The position numbers were made by a program, and so were the translations under genes. From Alphaproteobacteria bacterium (GTDB lineage: Bacteria > Pseudomonadota > Alphaproteobacteria > CALKHQ01): 64,000 nt of DNA. Where the stretch lies: NCBI GenBank assembly GCA_041396705.1, contig JAWKYB010000009.1, positions 62,001 through 126,000 of the forward strand, in the 5' to 3' direction. How positions within the stretch are numbered: the first letter of the stretch is position 1; each line of letters opens with the position of its first letter. Below are positions 1 to 9,158 of this stretch, one piece after another. A model generated the notes under the pieces. It was not told the origin of the DNA and did not search any database. It saw only the letters and a list, made by a program, of their open reading frames with translations.

Positions 1-367
1 TCGCGCCCATGTCGCGCAGGTCGGCGTTGAGGGCGCGCATGGCGATGGCGGAGCCGATATTTGCCGTCGTGAACGGCCGGCCGGTGGGCGCGACAACCCG
101 GGCGCCGCGTTCCAGGCAGCGCTTCGCCAGCAGGATGTCGGCGGTGACCACGATATCGCCGGACTGGACGCGCGCGGCGATCCAGTCGTCAGCCGCGTCG
201 AAGCCATCGCCGGCAACCACGTGATGCACCCTGGCGTGCGGAGTAGGCCTCGTGCCCTGGCCGCTGACCATGTAGACGAGGATGCCGCAGCGTTCCGCCA
301 CGCGCAGGATCTCGGCCTTGACCGGGCAGGCGTCGGCGTCGACGTAGAGCGCAGGCGGCTCAGCCAT
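1..367 (-). CDS. DUF188 / YaiI-YqxD family protein (5' part, runs off the window)
   Basis: Reading leftward from an ATG at 367, the protein opens with the family hallmark LYVDADACPVKAEI and continues through VYMVSGQGTRP, a DDWIAARV stretch and DIVVTADILLAKRCL. These are the conserved blocks of the YaiI/YqxD (DUF188) proteins, which have a PIN-like nuclease fold and no firmly established role. About 122 codons are visible; the family is usually about 150 residues, so only the C-terminus is missing beyond base 1. The acidic residues of the DADACP motif and TAD motif are intact. It is divergent from the DUF1491 gene to its right, and its product gives no clue to its neighbours. Confidence 0.85.
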   Translation of the reverse strand, partial: MAEPPALYVDADACPVKAEILRVAERCGILVYMVSGQGTRPTPHARVHHVVAGDGFDAADDWIAARVQSGDIVVTADILLAKRCLERGARVVAPTGRPFTTANIGSAIAMRALNADLRDMGA

Positions 368-507
368 CGCCGATCCCGCCCGCAGGCGGCCGCTTGCATT
401 CGCGCACGGCATTGCTCCTTGTTGTGCAGGGATGCGTTTGCCGTGCAGGCGTGCGCGGCGCAAGCGTCGCGACTGGAACCTGCGAAGAATCGAGACGAGG
501 GCCAGGG

Positions 508-846
508 TTGCACGACGATCGGTTGCCGACGGAACTGTGGGTGATGGCCCATGTGCGGCGATGCAACGCCGCCGGCGTACCGGCGATGGTGGTCCGGCGC
601 GGCGATGCCGGCCGGGGCACCGTGATCCTGAAGATCAACCAGCTCGAGCACGGGTGCCGCATTCTGTCGCAGACGCGCGACCTGGACGGGACGATGGGCT
701 GGCTCGCGGCGTTGAAGGGCGCGCTGGTGCCGGAGGCGGAGGCCGATGCCTATGTGGCGCGTGCCGTCGACCGTGACCCAGATCTCTGGGTGATCGAAGT
801 CGAGCATCGCGAAGGCTGGCACCCGTTCGAAGGCAAGGTTTTTTGA
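508..846 (+). CDS. DUF1491 family protein
   Basis: A small cytoplasmic protein of 112 residues matching the alphaproteobacterial DUF1491 family: LPTELWVMAHVRRC at the N-terminus, then a VILKINQLEHGCRI strand, a MGWLAAL segment, and the C-terminal signature RDPDLWVIEVEHREG. The frame is open further upstream, but the family begins at the RLPTELWV block. A TTG at 508 with GAGGG about seven bases upstream is therefore chosen over an upstream ATG at 394, which would add a low-complexity extension unlike the family. Function is unknown; no catalytic motif is seen. Confidence 0.8.
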   Translation: MHDDRLPTELWVMAHVRRCNAAGVPAMVVRRGDAGRGTVILKINQLEHGCRILSQTRDLDGTMGWLAALKGALVPEAEADAYVARAVDRDPDLWVIEVEHREGWHPFEGKVF

Positions 847-1064
847 GCGATCTGACGCGGGTGTGAAGAATCGGCACAAATTGCGTAAAATGCGATACAA
901 ATTTTTCCGTAATTGCAAATGAATATCGGTTGTTGATTTGGAGTGTGTGCGCTTAGAGTTGAGCTGTTAACTACATTGTCTTTACGGAATGCGAAAGTTG
1001 GCGAAATTTTTACACGCATATCTGCATCTGTTGCGCAGAGAGATAGCGTGAATTGGAGGCTTTC
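847..1064 (+). promoter_or_regulatory. AT-rich promoter region with an 8-bp inverted repeat
   Basis: This 218-base gap is strikingly A/T-rich compared with its surroundings and lies directly upstream of the exported oxidoreductase-like gene and its histidine kinase. It contains a perfect inverted repeat, TTCCGTAA at 905-912 and TTACGGAA at 982-989. The arms are about 70 bases apart, so they look more like two facing binding half-sites than a hairpin. No open reading frame of note is present. The promoter for the two downstream genes is inferred to lie here; individual -35/-10 boxes cannot be assigned with confidence. Confidence 0.4.
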
Positions 1065-1541
1065 ATGACGTTGTGCGCAAGGCTTGCCCTGTTCGGCGCA
1101 GTCCTGCTCGGCGTTTCCGCCGCGGCGCAGGCCGAGTCCGACCGCGGCCTGGAGGTCGTTGGCCTGGCCGGCGGCACGGTCAGCCTCGACCTGGATCAGA
1201 TCGAGAGCATGGGCTCGACCCGGCTGGAAACCACGACGGTGTGGACCGATGGCCAGCAGAGCTTCGTCGGCGTGACCGGCGCCGACTTCGTCGCGGCGAT
1301 CGGCGCCAGCGGCGAGGCGGTGCTGACCCATGCGATCAACGACTACGAGGTGGTGATTCCCTTCGCGGTGTTCGCGGCCGAGACCACGCTGATCGCCTAT
1401 CGGCGCAACGGCGAGCCGATGTCGGTGCGCGACAAGGGACCGCTGTGGATCGTCTTCCCGTTCGACGCGGACGCGATGTTCCAGAGCGACACCTATCGCT
1501 CCTACGCCATCTGGAACCTGGACCGGGTCGAGTTCCGCTAG
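1065..1541 (+). CDS. exported molybdopterin-oxidoreductase-like protein
   Basis: A 158-residue secreted protein. A signal peptide (LALFGAVLLGVSAAAQA) ends near residue 22, and the rest resembles the small SUOX-fold domain of oxidoreductase molybdopterin-binding proteins: FVGVTGADFVAAIG, AINDYEVVIPF, an AYRRNGEPM turn and a C-terminal KGPLWIVFPFD strand. No cysteine remains in the mature protein, so the usual molybdenum-coordinating Cys is missing and it probably does not bind the cofactor in the usual way. ATG 1065 is preceded by GGAGG at 1055-1059. It lies 19 bases before a histidine kinase, an arrangement suggesting a periplasmic sensory partner (inference). Confidence 0.7.
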   Translation: MTLCARLALFGAVLLGVSAAAQAESDRGLEVVGLAGGTVSLDLDQIESMGSTRLETTTVWTDGQQSFVGVTGADFVAAIGASGEAVLTHAINDYEVVIPFAVFAAETTLIAYRRNGEPMSVRDKGPLWIVFPFDADAMFQSDTYRSYAIWNLDRVEFR

Positions 1542-1560
1542 GACGCGAGGCACCGCGATC

Positions 1561-3039
<1,479 letters not shown>

Positions 3040-3120
3040 GCCGCCTGCTTCCATTCGCACTCTTGACCGCCCCGTCCTGGCGTTGCATCGCTGCCTCGCG
3101 CCTGCAGCGGGGGGAACGCG

Positions 3121-3945
3121 ATGTCCGAGGAGTATCACCCGACCGGCCTTGCCGCCTACAAGCCGGCCGAGATCGCCCGGCTGATCGAGGCTGCCGGCAT
3201 CGCCAAGGCCCAGCTCGGCCTGCTGCCGCTATCGATGCTTGGCATGCTGGCCGGCGCGTTCATCGGCTTCGGCGGCATGTTCTACCTGGTGGTGATGACC
3301 GGCGCCGGCGACCTGTTCGGGCCGGCGCGCCTGCTCGGCGGCATCGCCTTCTCGCTTGGCCTGATCCTGGTGGTGGTCGGCGGGGCGGAGCTGTTCACCG
3401 GCAATGCGCTGATCGTGATGGCGCGGATCGACGGCCTGATTTCGACCGCGGCGCTGCTGCGCAACTGGGCGGTGGTCTATCCGGCCAACCTGGTCGGCTC
3501 GTTGGGCTTCGTCGCGATGATCTGGGCCGCAGGTACGATGGATCTTTCGGCCGGGGCGGTGGGCCAGACCGCTGCGAGGATCACCGAGGCGAAGCTGGCC
3601 TTGTCGCCGCTTGCCGCCTTCGCCCGCGGCGTCCTGTGCAACGCGCTGGTGTGCCTGGCGATCTGGCTGACCTTCGCGGCGCAGAGCGCGCTGGGCAAGA
3701 TCGTTTGCATCCTGTGGCCGATCACCGCCTTCGTCGCCCTGGGCTTCGAACACTCGGTGGCCAACATGGTGCTGCTGCCGCTCGGCCTGCTGGCCGGCGC
3801 GGCCGGCACGGTGGGCGATGCGGTGCTGAACCTGGTCTATGTGACGCTGGGCAACATCGTCGGCGGCGCCGGGGGCGTCGCTTTCACCTACTGGGCGATC
3901 TATCTCCGCGGTCGTCCGCATCCGCCCAAGGCAGGGCCGGCCTAA
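3121..3945 (+). CDS. formate/nitrite transporter (FNT) family channel
   Basis: A 274-residue polytopic membrane protein of the FocA/NirC family, which carries small monovalent anions such as formate, nitrite or hydrosulfide across the inner membrane as a pentamer. Conserved FNT stretches are visible: GGMFYLVVMTG, ILVVVGGAELFTGN (the first half-helix signature), VYPANLVGS, RGVLCNALVCLAIWL and GFEHSVANM, the typical second signature with its central His. ATG 3121 follows GGGGGAACGCG. It ends on top of the convergent small gene to its right by four bases. Which anion it carries cannot be told; a cbb3 oxidase locus nearby makes anaerobic or microaerobic use plausible. Confidence 0.92.
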   Translation: MSEEYHPTGLAAYKPAEIARLIEAAGIAKAQLGLLPLSMLGMLAGAFIGFGGMFYLVVMTGAGDLFGPARLLGGIAFSLGLILVVVGGAELFTGNALIVMARIDGLISTAALLRNWAVVYPANLVGSLGFVAMIWAAGTMDLSAGAVGQTAARITEAKLALSPLAAFARGVLCNALVCLAIWLTFAAQSALGKIVCILWPITAFVALGFEHSVANMVLLPLGLLAGAAGTVGDAVLNLVYVTLGNIVGGAGGVAFTYWAIYLRGRPHPPKAGPA

Positions 3946-4130
3946 CGGCCGCGCTTCGCTTTCGGCGCCTTTGCACCTGTTGCCTCGGTGGCGAGGCGCA
4001 GCGCACGTAGTTTGGCGATCTTGTCCCGGGCGGCCTGCTCGACCGACGCGCGGTCGTCGACCCCGGGGCTGTCCTGCCGTGTCATCCTGGCGAATTTCTC
4101 CTCGGCCTTCGACCGAGCGGCGCTCATCAT
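3942..4130 (-). CDS. small basic protein, copy 1 of a csp-linked pair
   Basis: A 62-residue lysine/arginine-rich protein that begins MMSAARSKAEEKFARM and ends in a basic tail, KAPKAKRGR. It is not a family I can name. A homologue at 5972-6226 shares the ARSKAEEKF opening and the KLRALRLA/RLRALRLAKEA helix. Both lie just downstream of a CspA gene on the same strand. Charge pattern and predicted helix suggest a nucleic-acid-associated or structural protein (inference). ATG 4130 is preceded by AAGGGA nine bases upstream; a longer reading to 4202 looks non-coding. It overlaps the end of the FNT gene by four bases, tail to tail. Confidence 0.65.
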   Translation of the reverse strand: MMSAARSKAEEKFARMTRQDSPGVDDRASVEQAARDKIAKLRALRLATEATGAKAPKAKRGR

Positions 4131-4333
4131 GGCGCAATTTCCCTTGTTGTGTCGTGGGGGTGCCGACCCGCCGGCCGATGGCGTCGCGCCGTCCCGGCGC
4201 ACGCAAGCGGCCCCGTCGCGGGCCCGATAGTCGGCTCAAGACCCGCCAACCGCGGGTTCCCGGCCATGCCGCGCCGGTCGAATTGAGCCGGGCGGAGCGT
4301 CCGGGCCGCTTGCGGCCCGGTGCATTGGGGGCG

Positions 4334-4363
4334 GCTGCCCCGCACACGGATGTGCGGGGCAGC
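4334..4363 (-). terminator. 13-bp hairpin downstream of CspA copy 1
   Basis: A perfect inverted repeat (GCTGCCCCGCACA, loop CGGA, TGTGCGGGGCAGC) begins nine bases past the CspA stop. No long U run follows on the leftward strand, so it could be a weak terminator or a 3' mRNA-stabilising stem lying between csp and the small basic gene. Confidence 0.6.
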
Positions 4364-4372
4364 GCCTTCAGC

Positions 4373-4582
4373 TCAGCTGAGAACCTGCAGATTCTCGGCT
4401 GCGGTCTTGCCGTTGCGGCCAGGCTGAAGCTCGTACGACACCTTCTGGCCTTCGCGCAGGGTGGTCAGACCCGAGCGCTCGACGGCCGAGATGTGGACGA
4501 ACGCGTCCCTCCCGCCGTCGTCGGGCACGATGAAACCGTAGCCCTTGGTGGCGTCGAAGAACTTCACGGTACCTTTCGTCAT
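4373..4582 (-). CDS. CspA-family cold-shock protein, copy 1
   Basis: A complete 69-residue cold-shock domain. It starts MTKGTVKFFDATKGYGFI, with RNP1 (KGYGFIVP) and RNP2 (DAFVHISAV) intact. Such proteins bind single-stranded RNA and melt secondary structure, aiding translation in cold or stationary phase. ATG 4582 has AGGA about eight bases upstream, so it is preferred over an ATG eight codons earlier. The leader of more than 100 bases shares two blocks with the leader of copy 2 (see 4653-4730). Downstream on the same strand lies a small basic gene; upstream is a fatty-acid desaturase, another cold-adaptation function. Confidence 0.95.
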   Translation of the reverse strand: MTKGTVKFFDATKGYGFIVPDDGGRDAFVHISAVERSGLTTLREGQKVSYELQPGRNGKTAAENLQVLS

Positions 4583-4652
4583 GGGTAGTTCCTGTGACAG
4601 TTGCAAGATGGCGGGTCCGACCTGCGATAGCCGTTTCCGCCGGGGGTAACGC

Positions 4653-4730
4653 TCACAATGTCAGGGATGACTGGACGGGCCCGCGCACGGGGAGCCGGAG
4701 GCAACACGAGAACAACTGCGAAACGTACGC
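4653..4730 (-). promoter_or_regulatory. conserved csp leader/promoter elements, copy 1
   Basis: Two blocks upstream of CspA copy 1 recur upstream of copy 2 with nearly identical spacing. Block 1 (4653-4662, TCACAATGTC on the + strand) lies 71 bases before the start codon. Block 2 (4701-4730) differs from its 30-base counterpart at 6667-6696 at only four or five positions and ends with AAACGTACGC. The rest of the leaders is much less alike, so the blocks look selected: promoter plus cold-responsive leader, or a regulator site. No gene is visible in the 242 bases between csp and the desaturase. Confidence 0.55.
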
Positions 4731-4824
4731 TCTTCAAATAGCCGTTCCGCCGGCAAAATCAAGAGGCTTCAAGCGTCCGCCGGCTGCGTGCCGCGCGCCG
4801 AAGTTGCGAGTGCCGGCGGCCTGA

Positions 4825-5862
4825 TCAGGCGGCGCGCCCGGCCTCGGCGAAACTGACCATGCGACTGCGGTCTTCGTCCCACAGCGCATAGCGGGAATGG
4901 CCCAGGCCGCGCCGCAGACCCAGCCTCGGCGCGGTCTGCAGTTCCGGATTGGCTTCGTGGCAGGCACGCAGCCTGTAATTGGGCAGTTTCGGATTCAGAT
5001 GGTGGATGTGGTGAAATCCAATATTGCCGGTAAACCAGCGCAGGACCGGCGGCAGGTCCAAGTGCGACGAGCCGTGCATTGCGGCATCCTCGTGCGTCCA
5101 GTTCGGCTGACGTCGCCAGATCGTCGCCTCGAAGCGATGCTGCACGGAGAATAGCCAGACGCCGATGATCGACGCGGCCACAATGATCGGCACCTGGACC
5201 AGCAGCACCTTGTCGAAGCCGACCAACAGTCCGAGAACGACCACGGCGGCGCCGACGATGGCGTCGGTCAGGTAGACTGAGCGGCGCTCGCGCCATCTTG
5301 CCTTCGGCGTGTCGAAGGGAAAGCGGTAGAGCAGCAGGAAGATAAGTGGCGGCAGCAGCACGTTCGCGACGATCGGATGTCGGCTGGCGCGATAGGCAAA
5401 CCGCCGCCGGCGGCCGAAATTGCGGTACTCGCGCACGGTGATGCATGAGGAATAGATGTCGACGCCGGACTGGCGGCGGTCGAGGTTGTTCCAGATCCCG
5501 TGGTGGCCGGCGTGCTGCCGTCGCCACGACTGGAACGGCGTCATCGTCAGCAGGCCGCAGACGAAGCCGACGGCCAGGTTGGCAGAGCGTGATCTGAAGA
5601 ACGACTCGTGGCCGCAGTCATGCTGAATGATGAAGATGCGGACGAGGAAGCCAGCGGCGAGCAAAGCAAGAGCCAGGATGAGCCAGAGGGGCGGCTCGGG
5701 CAACGCATACATGGCCGCGCAAACTGCCAGGTAGCCGCCAAGCGAGGTGACGATCTGGGCGATACTCTCGCTGTCGGTCGGCGTCTGGTATGGCGCGGTC
5801 AGGTCGCGAAGGCGCGGTCGTGGTCTTGCCGGCGCTGCCGGCGCGTTGCTGGTCGACGTCAC
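4825..5862 (-). CDS. membrane fatty-acid desaturase
   Basis: A 345-residue acyl-lipid desaturase-type enzyme that would introduce double bonds into membrane fatty acids using a di-iron centre. All three histidine boxes are present: HDCGHESFF at 81, HAGHH at 117 and FHHIHHLNP at 283. They sit among hydrophobic spans near 44-80, 95-110, 165-180 and 200-240. The reading frame is open upstream to 6093, but that part is arginine-rich, collides with the small gene on the same strand, and lacks family similarity. A GTG at 5862 with an upstream GGAA is chosen. Regiospecificity cannot be inferred. Its position between two csp units suggests a membrane-fluidity role in cold. Confidence 0.88.
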   Translation of the reverse strand: MTSTSNAPAAPARPRPRLRDLTAPYQTPTDSESIAQIVTSLGGYLAVCAAMYALPEPPLWLILALALLAAGFLVRIFIIQHDCGHESFFRSRSANLAVGFVCGLLTMTPFQSWRRQHAGHHGIWNNLDRRQSGVDIYSSCITVREYRNFGRRRRFAYRASRHPIVANVLLPPLIFLLLYRFPFDTPKARWRERRSVYLTDAIVGAAVVVLGLLVGFDKVLLVQVPIIVAASIIGVWLFSVQHRFEATIWRRQPNWTHEDAAMHGSSHLDLPPVLRWFTGNIGFHHIHHLNPKLPNYRLRACHEANPELQTAPRLGLRRGLGHSRYALWDEDRSRMVSFAEAGRAA

Positions 5863-5971
5863 GATCTGCCGTTCCGATTCGGGTCGGCACCTGGCACGAC
5901 CTGGAGTTGAAGATTCTTCTTTTCGCGGCGCAGACGCGCGCTCTGCCGATGGGGCGGGCGCGGACAGTCGC

Positions 5972-6226
5972 TCAGCCCGGCTTGTCGCCGCTCTTCGGAC
6001 GCACCTTCTTGCGTGGTGCCGGTGTCTTGCTTGCGGCCAGCTTGGCGGCCGACTCCTGCTCGGCGGCCTGCCTGTCGGCCGCTTCCTTGGCAAGCCTCAA
6101 GGCGCGCAGCCGCTCTGTCTTTTCCTGTGCCGCCTTTTCGAGCTTCTGGCGCTCCTTGCGTGCCTCAATGTCGCGCTTGCTGACCTGGAGGAACTTCTCT
6201 TCGGCCTTTGATCGTGCCGATTGCAT
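5972..6226 (-). CDS. small basic protein, copy 2 of a csp-linked pair
   Basis: An 84-residue, highly charged, probably all-helical protein: MQSARSKAEEKFLQVSKRD, a central KLEKAAQEKTERLRALRLA helix, and a Lys/Pro-rich tail ending RKKVRPKSGDKPG. It is related to the 62-residue protein at 3942-4130 but has a longer middle and tail. Both genes sit directly downstream of a CspA gene, so the pair arose by duplication of a csp-small gene unit. ATG 6226 has AAGGGA upstream, the same ribosome-binding sequence as copy 1. No known function; a nucleic-acid-binding accessory is a guess. Confidence 0.65.
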   Translation of the reverse strand: MQSARSKAEEKFLQVSKRDIEARKERQKLEKAAQEKTERLRALRLAKEAADRQAAEQESAAKLAASKTPAPRKKVRPKSGDKPG

Positions 6227-6305
6227 CAGGCTGATCCCTTCCGATCGAGGCGCTGCAGACCTGCCGCACGCTGCGGGTCCGCGCGCGACGGCCGGCAGCG
6301 GAAAT

Positions 6306-6332
6306 GGCCCGCGCCGCATCGCGGCACGGGCC
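6306..6332 (-). terminator. hairpin downstream of CspA copy 2
   Basis: A near-perfect 12-bp stem (GGCCCGCGCCGC / GCGGCACGGGCC, one mismatch, loop ATC) starts eight bases after the CspA copy 2 stop and is followed leftward by ATTTCC. It matches in position the hairpin after copy 1. Confidence 0.6.
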
Positions 6333-6340
6333 GAACAAGA

Positions 6341-6550
6341 TCAGTCGCGCAGGACGATGTTCTCGGCAGAAGTCTTGCCGTTGCGGCCGGTCTGGAGCTC
6401 GTAGCTGACCTTCTGGCCCTCATGCAGGCCACTCAGCCCGGCCCGCTCGACGGCGGAGATGTGCACGAAGGCATCCTTGCTGCCATCGTCGGGCTGGATG
6501 AAGCCAAAGCCCTTGATCGAATTGAAGAACTTCACGGTTCCGTCAGTCAT
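6341..6550 (-). CDS. CspA-family cold-shock protein, copy 2
   Basis: A 69-residue cold-shock domain protein opening MTDGTVKFFNSIKGFGFI, with RNP1 KGFGFIQP and RNP2 DAFVHISAV. It shares most positions with copy 1 (for example the VERAGL/VERSGL, EGQKVSYELQ and GRNGKT blocks). ATG 6550 follows AGAGG eight bases upstream; earlier in-frame ATGs at 6568 and 6616 are not supported by ribosome sites. It is followed by its own hairpin and small basic gene, and preceded by a leader conserved with copy 1. The intergenic side towards ccoS (6551-6789) holds no gene. Confidence 0.95.
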   Translation of the reverse strand: MTDGTVKFFNSIKGFGFIQPDDGSKDAFVHISAVERAGLSGLHEGQKVSYELQTGRNGKTSAENIVLRD

Positions 6551-6619
6551 TTTCGTATCCTCTGACATGTGAGAACAATGGCGGTGACACACCGCGTGCC
6601 AACCCACCGGGTGCAACGT

Positions 6620-6696
6620 TCACAATGTCTAGGATCACTTTCGTTTCCCGCAGCCGGGATTTTTAAGCAACGCAAGAACGACTGCAAAACGTACGC
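6620..6696 (-). promoter_or_regulatory. conserved csp leader/promoter elements, copy 2
   Basis: Counterpart of the elements at 4653-4730. TCACAATGTC lies at 6620-6629, 70 bases before the CspA start, and the 30-base block lies at 6667-6696, 47 bases further upstream (48 in copy 1). Conservation of both sequence and spacing, in leaders that are otherwise different, points to a shared regulatory function. Confidence 0.55.
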
Positions 6697-6789
6697 GACG
6701 ATAGATGGCCTTTTTCGGCCGAATTGCAAGATGTATTTCTGACCACTTGTCGGAATACGCCGATTTCCGACGCCGCCGCGCGCCGTCCG

Positions 6790-6969
6790 CTAGGAGCGGT
6801 CGTGCCTGCCGTCGGCGGCATCGCCGTCGTCGTCGTCGTCGAACAGCACCCGCCATGCGGCGCCCTCCAGGTCGTCGAACTGACCGGACTTCATTGCCCA
6901 CAGGAAGGCACCAAGGCCGACCAGGCCGAGGAACAGGGCGATCGGGATCAGGTAGATCAGCTGGTCCAT
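6790..6969 (-). CDS. ccoS: cbb3 oxidase assembly protein CcoS
   Basis: A 59-residue inner-membrane protein needed for cofactor insertion into cbb3 cytochrome oxidase. It has one N-terminal transmembrane helix (LIYLIPIALFLGLVGLGAFLWAM, read from position 4) followed by the family signature KSGQFDDLEGAAWRVLFDD. The acidic run DDDDD at 44-48 is typical of the tail. Its ATG (6969) lies within the end of ccoI, overlapping it by 13 bases in another frame, so the two are translationally coupled. It is the last gene of the cco locus. Confidence 0.93.
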   Translation of the reverse strand: MDQLIYLIPIALFLGLVGLGAFLWAMKSGQFDDLEGAAWRVLFDDDDDGDAADGRHDRS

Positions 6970-9158
6970 GTCATGCGCCCGCGCGCCGCACCCAGCCGCA
7001 GTGCGTTGCCGACCACCAGCAGCGAGGACGATGACATGGCGACGGCGGCGACCAGCGGCGTCACCAGCCCGGCCATCGCGATCGGTACCGCGATGGCGTT
7101 GTAGGCGATGGCCAGCGTCAGGTTCTGCCGGACCAGCCGGCCCGCCGCATGTGCGGTTTCCAGCGCCGCCAGCACCGGTGCCAGCCGCGCGCCCTGGAAC
7201 ACCAGGTCGGCGGCGGTCTGGGTGACGGCGGTGCCGCTGGCCGGTGCCATCGAGACGTGGGCGGCGGCCAGCGCCGGCGCGTCGTTGAGCCCGTCCCCGA
7301 CCATCAGCACCCGCCGGCCGTCCGCGCGCAGGGCCTCGAGGGCGGCGGCCTTGTCGGCCGGCCGCATGCCGGCCTGCCAGCGCACGATGCCGAGTTCGCC
7401 GGCAAGAGCGGCGACCGGACCGGGTCGGTCGCCCGACATCAGGGCGATGTCCTTGCCGGCCGCGAGAAGCCTGGCAACGGTCTCGGTTGCGTCGGCGCGC
7501 GGGGTGTCGGCGAAGGCGAAGCGGACCGGCGGCAGCCCCGGCCGGACCAGCCAGATCTCGGTGCTGTCCGACGGGGCGTCGGCAAGCCCGCACCATTCCC
7601 GGCTGCCGAGCCGGATCTCGCCATCCGGGCCGTTCCAGGCCAGCCCCAGGCCGGGCGTCTCGGCGACGCCGCGGTACGGCGCCGGCCGCTCGGCGGCCTC
7701 CCACAGCGCCCGGGCCAGCGGGTGACGGCTGGCGGCCGCGAGCCCGCCGGCGCAGGCAAGCGCGTCGCCGTCGCCCTGCTCGATCGCCATCAGCCGCGGC
7801 TCGCCGAGCGTGAGCGTGCCGGTCTTGTCGAATACCACGGTGTCGACCGCCGCCAACCGTTCCAGCGCGGTGCCGGACTTGACCAGCACGCCCAGCCGCA
7901 TCAGCCGGCCGTTGGCGATCACCTGGACCGCCGGCACCGCAAGGCCGAGCGCACAGGGACAGGTCACGATCAACACGGCAACCGCGATCATCAGCGCGGA
8001 CTGCCAGGCGATACCGGCCGCGAGCCACCATGCCAGGAAGGCGACGAGAGCCAGGGTATGGACCGCCGGCGCATAGTACCGGGCGACACGGTCGGCCAGC
8101 GCGACGAAGCGCGACTTGCGCTGCTCGGCGGCCTCGAGCAAGCGGACGATGTCGCCCAGCAGCGTGTCGGGGCCGACGGCGGTGACGCGCACGCGCAGCG
8201 CGCCGGTGCGGCTGACCATGCCGGCGAAGACCTGGATGCCGGGTCCGGCGGCGGTCGGCGTGCTCTCGCCGGTGATGGCGCTGGTGTCGACGTCGCTGCG
8301 CCCGTCGGTCACCACGCCGTCGACGCCGATGCGCTCGCCCGCCGCCACCAGCGCGGTCATGCCGGGCGCGATATCGTCGGCGCGCAGGCTGACCGGGCTG
8401 CCGTCCGGGCCCAGCACGGTGACGGCGCGCGCCTGCATCGCCAGCAGCATCTCCGCCGCCGACCGGGCACGCCGGCGCGCCCGCCGGTCGAGGAAGCGGC
8501 CGACCAGCAGGAAGAACAGCAGCGTCACGGCGCTGTCGAAATAGGCGTGCTCGCCGCCGACCGCTGTCTCGTACAGACTCATCGCCGACGCGAGCGCGAC
8601 GGCGAGGGTGATCGGCACGTCCATGTTGGTCCGGCCGACCCGCAGCGCCTGCCAGGCCGAACGGTAGAACGGGCCGGCGGCATAGGCCACGGCGGGCAGC
8701 GCCACCAGCGCGGAGAACCAGTGCATCAGGCCCCGCGTCTCGGCCGACATGCCCTGGCTGTGTCCGGCCCAGATCGCGATCGAGAACAGCATCACGTTCC
8801 CGGCGGCGAAACCGGCGACGGCCAGCGCGCGCAAGAGCGTCCGCTCCTCCGCCTGCGCCCGGGTGTCCGCCAGCGCGCTGTCGAACGGCGCCACGGCATA
8901 GCCGAGGTCGCGCACCTTCTGTGCCAGCGCGTCGCCGCGGGCGACCGGACCGTGCCAGCGCAGCGCCAGCCGCTTGGTGGTCAGGTTCAGCCGGGCCAGC
9001 TCGACGTCCGGCTCGGCCTTCAGCGCCCGCTCGATCTTGGCGATGCAGCCGCCGCAATGCGCGCCGTCGACCAGCAGCTCCAGCCGGTGCTGCGCACCGT
9101 CGGAGCGGACGAACCCGGCGACGGGCTGCCAGCCCGCTTCGGCCTGGACCGTCGTCAT
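6957..9158 (-). CDS. ccoI: copper-translocating P1B-type ATPase CcoI (FixI)
   Basis: A 733-residue copper-exporting ATPase that supplies copper to the CuB centre of cbb3 oxidase. It has an N-terminal metal-binding domain (GAHCGGC near residue 34), eight predicted membrane helices, the actuator motif TGES, the intramembrane CPC motif (TCPCALG), the phosphorylation motif DKTGTLT, the P1B His-Pro pair (RHPLAR) and the hinge GDGLNDAPA. ATG 9158 overlaps the ccoH stop as ATGA. Its position in ccoGHIS separates it from housekeeping CopA. Confidence 0.96.
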   Translation of the reverse strand: MTTVQAEAGWQPVAGFVRSDGAQHRLELLVDGAHCGGCIAKIERALKAEPDVELARLNLTTKRLALRWHGPVARGDALAQKVRDLGYAVAPFDSALADTRAQAEERTLLRALAVAGFAAGNVMLFSIAIWAGHSQGMSAETRGLMHWFSALVALPAVAYAAGPFYRSAWQALRVGRTNMDVPITLAVALASAMSLYETAVGGEHAYFDSAVTLLFFLLVGRFLDRRARRRARSAAEMLLAMQARAVTVLGPDGSPVSLRADDIAPGMTALVAAGERIGVDGVVTDGRSDVDTSAITGESTPTAAGPGIQVFAGMVSRTGALRVRVTAVGPDTLLGDIVRLLEAAEQRKSRFVALADRVARYYAPAVHTLALVAFLAWWLAAGIAWQSALMIAVAVLIVTCPCALGLAVPAVQVIANGRLMRLGVLVKSGTALERLAAVDTVVFDKTGTLTLGEPRLMAIEQGDGDALACAGGLAAASRHPLARALWEAAERPAPYRGVAETPGLGLAWNGPDGEIRLGSREWCGLADAPSDSTEIWLVRPGLPPVRFAFADTPRADATETVARLLAAGKDIALMSGDRPGPVAALAGELGIVRWQAGMRPADKAAALEALRADGRRVLMVGDGLNDAPALAAAHVSMAPASGTAVTQTAADLVFQGARLAPVLAALETAHAAGRLVRQNLTLAIAYNAIAVPIAMAGLVTPLVAAVAMSSSSLLVVGNALRLGAARGRMTWTS

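Noticed and set aside
5863..6093. N-terminal 77-residue extension of the desaturase
   Set aside because: Overlaps the small basic gene, is Arg/Pro/Ser-rich and lies outside the desaturase domain; GTG 5862 fits better.
6635..6901. Leftward frame upstream of CspA copy 2 with long Arg runs
   Set aside because: Arg-repeat composition arises from reading the ccoS Asp codons and GC-rich DNA in the wrong frame; no start site.
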